In this document: piece by piece, positions 59,340 to 64,000 of the stretch
How positions within the stretch are numbered: the first letter of the stretch is position 1
Layout: each line of letters starts with the position of its first letter
Assembly (NCBI GenBank): GCA_029204225.1
Contig: CM055095.1
Location: 63,458,523-63,522,522 of the forward strand
DNA length: 64,000 nucleotides
Source: Diphasiastrum complanatum
Taxonomy: Eukaryota > Streptophyta > Lycopodiopsida > Lycopodiales > Lycopodiaceae
Reading direction: 5' to 3'
Notes under the pieces: generated by a model
Seen by the model: the letters and a program-made list of their open reading frames with translations, nothing else
What the model was told of the DNA's origin: nothing
Databases searched by the model: none
Translations under genes and position numbers: made by a program

Positions 59340-60861
59340 GCTCTTCCTCAACTCCAAGAACAATTTCATAGAGGTCATGGATCACAAATAGTGATTCCAT
59401 CCTCACTTTCCAAATGGAATAGTTTGTGGAAGTTAGTTTCTCACTAGATTCTAACAAAAATCCACCAATGGATGACATTATGAATGATTGCCTATGAGAT
59501 GCACAAAGATCTCTTGATAATGAATGATCTAATATAGATTTCTAGCTCTCTAAGAAGCTTCTAATCTTAGCCCAATCAACCTAGTTCAACTTGGATGATG
59601 GTGTAATAGATCCACTTCAAATATCCTAGCAAATCACTTCTTCATAAATTGATTCTAGTACAATTTTGCTTGATGTTTCACACACACATAAGATCTGATC
59701 TAATGCTTCAAAATGAATTGCTTCAATGACTCAAATCTCTATTTAATCATTAGCATTCAATGGATTGAACTAGATCTAGACAATGCACCAAAAATCTTGA
59801 ATTTTGGACTAGTATGCACATTTTTGGACCAAACACACTAAAGAAAGTTGATTTGAAGGTTGTTGTATGGTTTCACACGTGTGGACAGTACATCAGCAGC
59901 CCACAAATTAATCTTGACCAAAACTATTGAAGGTACCTCTCTCCTTGAACTCGCCCACTCAAGTAAAGCTCAAAAACAACACATTGTCAATGATTTCACA
60001 AGCTTTATTAATCATTAGATCACTCTTAGAATTGGCTCTGATACCATGTCAATTTTCAGAAAAAAGGACAAGTATGATTGTACAAAACAATCAATAAGAG
60101 TTATTGATTGCTTAATCTAGATGTATTACACAATGATTTTAGTAAGAGCAATGGATCAAATGATTAAAAACTATGAAGAGCAGACTCACACATGTGGAGG
60201 ATAGTACCAGTACGGACTGTAAACAGAGAGTAAAGTACTTAAGCATACAAAATCATTCCAATCATCAAAACTCAAGACAAATGTGGAAATTACAAGGAAG
60301 ACTAGATATTGCCAATGTCACATCAACTTCTCATTAGAAATGGTGATCTCTTTATAGATCAAGTACATGAACGACCTATGTACTGGTCCAGTAGGCCTTT
60401 ACATGTGTGAAGTGTGCCACATCATGTAGATCCACCAATAGGAGGCATATATGCTCATTTTCCAAAGTTGACTTATCACACTAGCTAGAAACCAAAAGCT
60501 AGTCTCCAAAAAAATAGGGATATTCCCTATAAAATAGGATCTAGTGAAATATGTATATCTAAACAAGTACATCCTTATCCACATGTGTGAATAGCATCTT
60601 GACATGTGGGAGCATTTACTCATTCACATGGAAGTGCAAACTATTTACAAGGATATTGACCAAAATGAGTTTTTCTTAGATTCTAAAAGTCAAGTTCATA
60701 CTTGTGTAGATCTATCTAAAATGAATCTAACTTTGTACAAGTACTTTTTCTACTTTCTTTCAGACATGGGAACAGGCTCCACACATGTGAGATCTCACTA
60801 TGAATATAGATATTAAGATTAACATAATACATTGACCAAGTTGGAAGTGACAATTTCAACA
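59340..60861 (-). mobile_element. truncated copia (E family): LTR, primer site, gag start
   Basis: Minus strand: LTR 60861-60047 (TGTTGAAATTGTCAC...ATTGACA), primer site 60046-60034 (TGGTATCAGAGCC), leader, gag from the ATG at 59478 with LTSTNYSIWKVRMESL to VLGVEEEP near 59340, where it ends. It is inserted into the protease coding region of a gypsy relic on the same strand. Confidence 0.88.
60047..60861 (-). repeat. copia LTR (E family, 815 bp)
   Basis: An inverted, more diverged copy of 56181-57033. It has CACACATGTG motifs near 60187 and 60780 where the element E LTR has CACACGTGTG. Confidence 0.88.
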
Positions 60862-62121
60862 ATTGATAGGTGTGTGGTTCATCAAGGAAATCTAGTACTA
60901 CACACTCTATGGTGAAAATCAAACCGGCAATTTTAATCGGTGAATTGCTTATGTGACCGGTAGGTGTCGTCATTCGTTGATTAGCCATACGTAACTTGTA
61001 CTTAGGCTTTTCCAATGTGGATATTTCCCATGCCTTGATCACGCCAGACCCACTATCAAGAATGCCTTGCACAGTAGTGCACTGGTAAAGTGATGTTATC
61101 TTTAGCAACACCTATATGAAGTAAGCTCATATCAACATTATGAACCACTTCAACGTTCTCTGGTTGTCTCAACTGATTTGGTACATCAAGCTGTTGGGAG
61201 CTTTGCAATATGGCATCCCGCAGGGGTTTGAAAAACTCTACGGCCGTGTAGAAGGGTATGGTGATTTGAGCTTGTAAGAGATCAGATTGAATCTCTATTC
61301 CTCATGGTGGTTGTCCCTACGTAGATAACTGGGCAAATGGTGGAGTAGAAATCCTAGCTTCAGCTCTATCAAACTCATATCGAAACTCATGGTATTGCCT
61401 TTGGGCTTCGACAGAGTCAGGGTAAGATTGTGGCATCATGGAAGTACTAGCAGGAGGGGGTGGTTGTGCTACGTCCTTAGACTGATCTAAGGCCTTATGT
61501 TGCGTGTGTGTGACTGCATGCAATGGCTCTTTAGGTACCTTATGTGTGGGATCTGTCTTTTTGATTTTGTTAGGACAATCTTTATAGCAATACCTTCTAA
61601 TACAATTAGCACATTCAGCTACAAAATCATAACGAAGTCTACATTCACTTTGAAAGTGAGTGATTTCTCCACATACAAAACATCTCTTCTGAAGTGCTGA
61701 AGAAAAAATGGCATAACAATTTTGGTCGACTTGTGTAGGTTGCTCCTTTGAATAGTTTTGGTCATTGGAATAAGAGACATATGCCTCATCTATGTATGTG
61801 TTAGGATTACCGTCATCAAGTAGATTCATAGGCTGGGGTGTCATAGGTGGTATTTTGCACTACATTTGTCTGAACCTGGGATCGGTTTTGCTAGTTTGGC
61901 CTATTGGGTTGAGTAGATCCTCTTGGACCTGGGAGTGCCAATCGTTGTTGTTGTGCGGGTAGGTGTTGTCTAGAAAATTCTTGGACTTGGACTAGACTCA
62001 TATAACGGGGGCTATATGGTGCTTGTGGTTGTCCTCGTGGTGCATATTGATGTGGTCGAGAGTATTGCATGTTGCATGGGTTGTACCTATAGCTTGATGT
62101 GGTATGAGTGGTCCGTATCAC
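60862..62121 (-). pseudogene. Ty3/gypsy Gag and protease relic
   Basis: Minus strand: 62121-61891 is a Gln/Pro/Arg/Tyr-rich Gag segment. 61844-61317 holds two Cys clusters, CFVCGEITHFQSEC and CANCIRRYCYKDC, then a Pro-rich end. 61111-60862 is a retropepsin: ILDSGSGV active site, KYKLRMANQ, PIKIAGLIFTIECVVLDF. Stops separate the blocks. It is cut at 60861 by the copia LTR, and RT and later domains are not seen. This gypsy differs from the integrase relic at 41.9-43.6 kb only in the part preserved, so I cannot say whether they are one family. Confidence 0.8.
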
Positions 62122-63029
62122 AAAGTATACAATGCTGCATTAATGGATGCTCAACTTCAATCTGGATCTATCAAAATTTGAATGCCTACGTTCTACAGTT
62201 TGTTTTGGTTCTTTTTTTGATGTTTATAGATTGTAGATTATTACTAATCTAATCTAAGTAGTACACGGAATGAGATTGAGACTAATCCTACTGAAATCAA
62301 CAGAATCAACAACATAACATCTACACTGAAGCAATGTGAATCCTACAAAGTGCTTCTTACAATTGTCACTCAACACTTGTAACAAAAACTCCTCAGGGAG
62401 TCAAGCACCAAGTAGCATCAGATTGGAATGGTATTGATCTACCACAAGGCCCTAGACATCTACCTGATCTTAATCACAAAACCAAACTTTAAAGAGGAAG
62501 AATCAACAACAAAACACATTCATACATCAGTACCCGAATTTAATGCATGAAAATGGAGCATAGATGGAAATGCAATGGAGAGATATTCAAATTTCATTCA
62601 ACAACATTTCAATACAATATCACTTGCTTGGAATAGGTTTTCCATCGACACCTCGAGGCATGGCATCAGCTAACAGTGGAGTCATGTTGATCCATTGAAT
62701 GTGTTTTGGATCTATATTTTTCACATATTTCTAGTGTGTAGAATGTCATTTTTATTGTTGATCTTGCATTTACACATGTAAAGGACAATAGGATGTTGTT
62801 GTTGTACGGACATGGACAGTACCTTACTGTATTTAAGTGCTCACAATCAGATTTTAGTGATTTATGCAATTCTACCATGTGTAAATTGATGATTTCTATC
62901 TTGTAGCTAAATCTAGATGTGCATCCAAATTTGTTCAAGATCTTAGAGATCCATCAAGTATGTTTTGAATCTATTTTTTTTACATATCTAACTAGCCTAT
63001 AGAGTTGGCTCATGCCAAGAAATCAATGG
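62122..63029. other. AT-rich, no gene recognised
   Basis: Possibly upstream leader of the minus-strand gypsy relic. No LTR boundary or primer site was found. Confidence 0.4.
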
Positions 63030-63290
63030 ATCAAGATAGTTGATTCCATAGTCATGCATAAGTTGTTTGAGTTTTAGATTTAGCTTTGTAGAAGCATTTT
63101 AAGTTGTGAAAATTAGAGCGACAAATGGACTTCTGCTATCAATCATACGAATAGTTTAATCTACGAATAAGTTTATCTGCAAGCATGAATATATCTGAAC
63201 ATGAATAAAATGAACATTCAATGTACACAAGTTAGATTGTTGGAACATTGATTGATTAGTCGTGTAGTAAATACACTCTGAATGCATATA
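63030..63290 (+). repeat. dispersed repeat, junction of two shared blocks
   Basis: The left part (63030-63190) is the inverted match of 57680-57840. The right part (63187-63288) is the direct match of 17360-17460 (TTGATTAGTCGTGTAGTAAATACA). Together they link the A-rich locus at 16 kb and the array locus at 57 kb to one repeat family. Confidence 0.85.
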
Positions 63291-63664
63291 GAGTCACGTT
63301 CTTCCTAAGACAATACTCTATGATAACAAAGAGGAAGAACTGAACAATTTTGTTTTGGATGATTGATTGATCATAATGAATAGATGATTCAGCTAAGGTA
63401 GCAAACAAGTAATCTGATAAGTTGCTGGATATATACACTTGGTTAATTAATTAAAAGAATTGTTAATATGTACTTTTCAAATGGGTTAAGGCACTACGTG
63501 TTGTTGGCAGTCGCCTTTGGACAATATTTGGAGATTCTATCCGGTCGTGATGAAGGTACTTGTTGATCCGCTGATAGTTGAATTGCGGCCGATTGTTCGG
63601 TGATGGCCCCGAACTATCAAATCTAGTCAGATGGTCCAAGATGAAGGATGGCCGAACTGTCGAG

Positions 63665-63756
63665 TATAGCCGAACAATCAGCTATAGCCGAGTAGTCGAA
63701 GGGTGGCCAAACAATCAACTATAGCTGAGTAGTCAAAGGGTGGCCAAACAATAAGG
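63665..63756 (+). repeat. 36-37-bp tandem repeat (2.5 copies)
   Basis: TATAGCCGAACAATCAGC, GGGTGGCCAAACAATCAAC and GGGTGGCCAAACAATAAG mark successive units, with CTATAGC(C/T)GAGTAGTC in between. Related GGCCGAAC text continues upstream to about 63590. Confidence 0.8.
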
Positions 63757-63907
63757 GAAGTACTATCACATATTCCTTTGTATTTCTACAAACTGTCAAG
63801 AAACATGTGTATTTTTGCAGAGTATGCGATTGTACAAACATTTACAATAGCTAATGAATGGATCTAAATTAGCAGAGAGATAGGGATGGAGAGGATAGAA
63901 ATCCAAG
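63757..63907 (-). repeat. possible LTR start of an H-like copia
   Basis: On the minus strand a purine run (AATTAAGGGGGGG, near 63924-63912) precedes TTGGATTTCTATCCTCTCC. This copies the layout at element H (AAGGGAGGGGG, then TTGGATTTACTCC). The coding part would lie to the right, outside the window. Confidence 0.4.
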
Positions 63908-64000
63908 ACCCCCCCTTAATTCTCAATTCTCTCAATTCTCTTCTAGCACTTATCACTAGCAAATCAACACATAGAATGAAAAAAGCTTGATCAACCTATG

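Overview
This is nuclear DNA of a land plant, most likely from a large, repeat-rich genome. The evidence is an intron-rich kinesin-14 gene carrying a malectin-like domain (a plant-type architecture), surrounded by nested Ty1/copia and Ty3/gypsy LTR retrotransposons with plant-type primer-binding sites. I cannot fix the lineage from sequence alone; a non-flowering land plant such as a gymnosperm, fern or bryophyte is only a guess.

Layout. 1-2.2 kb: a retroelement LTR tail and an unrecognised minus-strand spliced gene or gene relic. 2.5-11.35 kb: a copia cluster, namely a minus-strand gag/LTR relic, then a minus-strand copia (H) split by a plus-strand copia (A, 5244-10113) that landed in its reverse transcriptase, then an LTR fragment of a third family. 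11.4-17.5 kb: a gypsy-like LTR remnant, an unrecognised minus-strand ORF pair, AT-rich DNA, a copia LTR remnant and a 1.3-kb A-rich low-complexity tract. 18.4-28.06 kb: the one clearly intact host gene, a kinesin-14 of about 1,580 residues: disordered N-terminus, malectin-like domain, coiled coil, motor, tail. 28.1-34.1 kb: short tandem repeats; minus-strand relics, one of which shows methyltransferase motif-I features; and one exon of a transposon-like gene cut by an LTR. 34.1-57.2 kb: a dense retroelement nest: copia C; two near-identical copies of a non-autonomous copia (D and D') in opposite orientation around a gypsy fragment; a non-autonomous element (G) with a tRNA-Asp-type primer site and long CT microsatellites in its LTRs; and copia E inside the 3' LTR of G. 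57.2-64 kb: T-rich and tandem repeats, a copia gag/protease relic cut by a gypsy LTR, a minus-strand copia LTR-gag piece inside gypsy gag/protease, and further repeats.

The kinesin is the only gene I would call functional. It should be a minus-end-directed microtubule motor of the KIN-14Q/R type. All retroelement coding regions carry stops, frameshifts or deletions. The most notable non-routine signals are the methyltransferase-like relic at about 30.5-31.8 kb, the palindrome CACACGTGTG recurring in LTRs of several copia families, the 2.7-kb inverted repeat around a 4.4-kb loop, and the CT-microsatellite LTR element with an Asp-type primer site.
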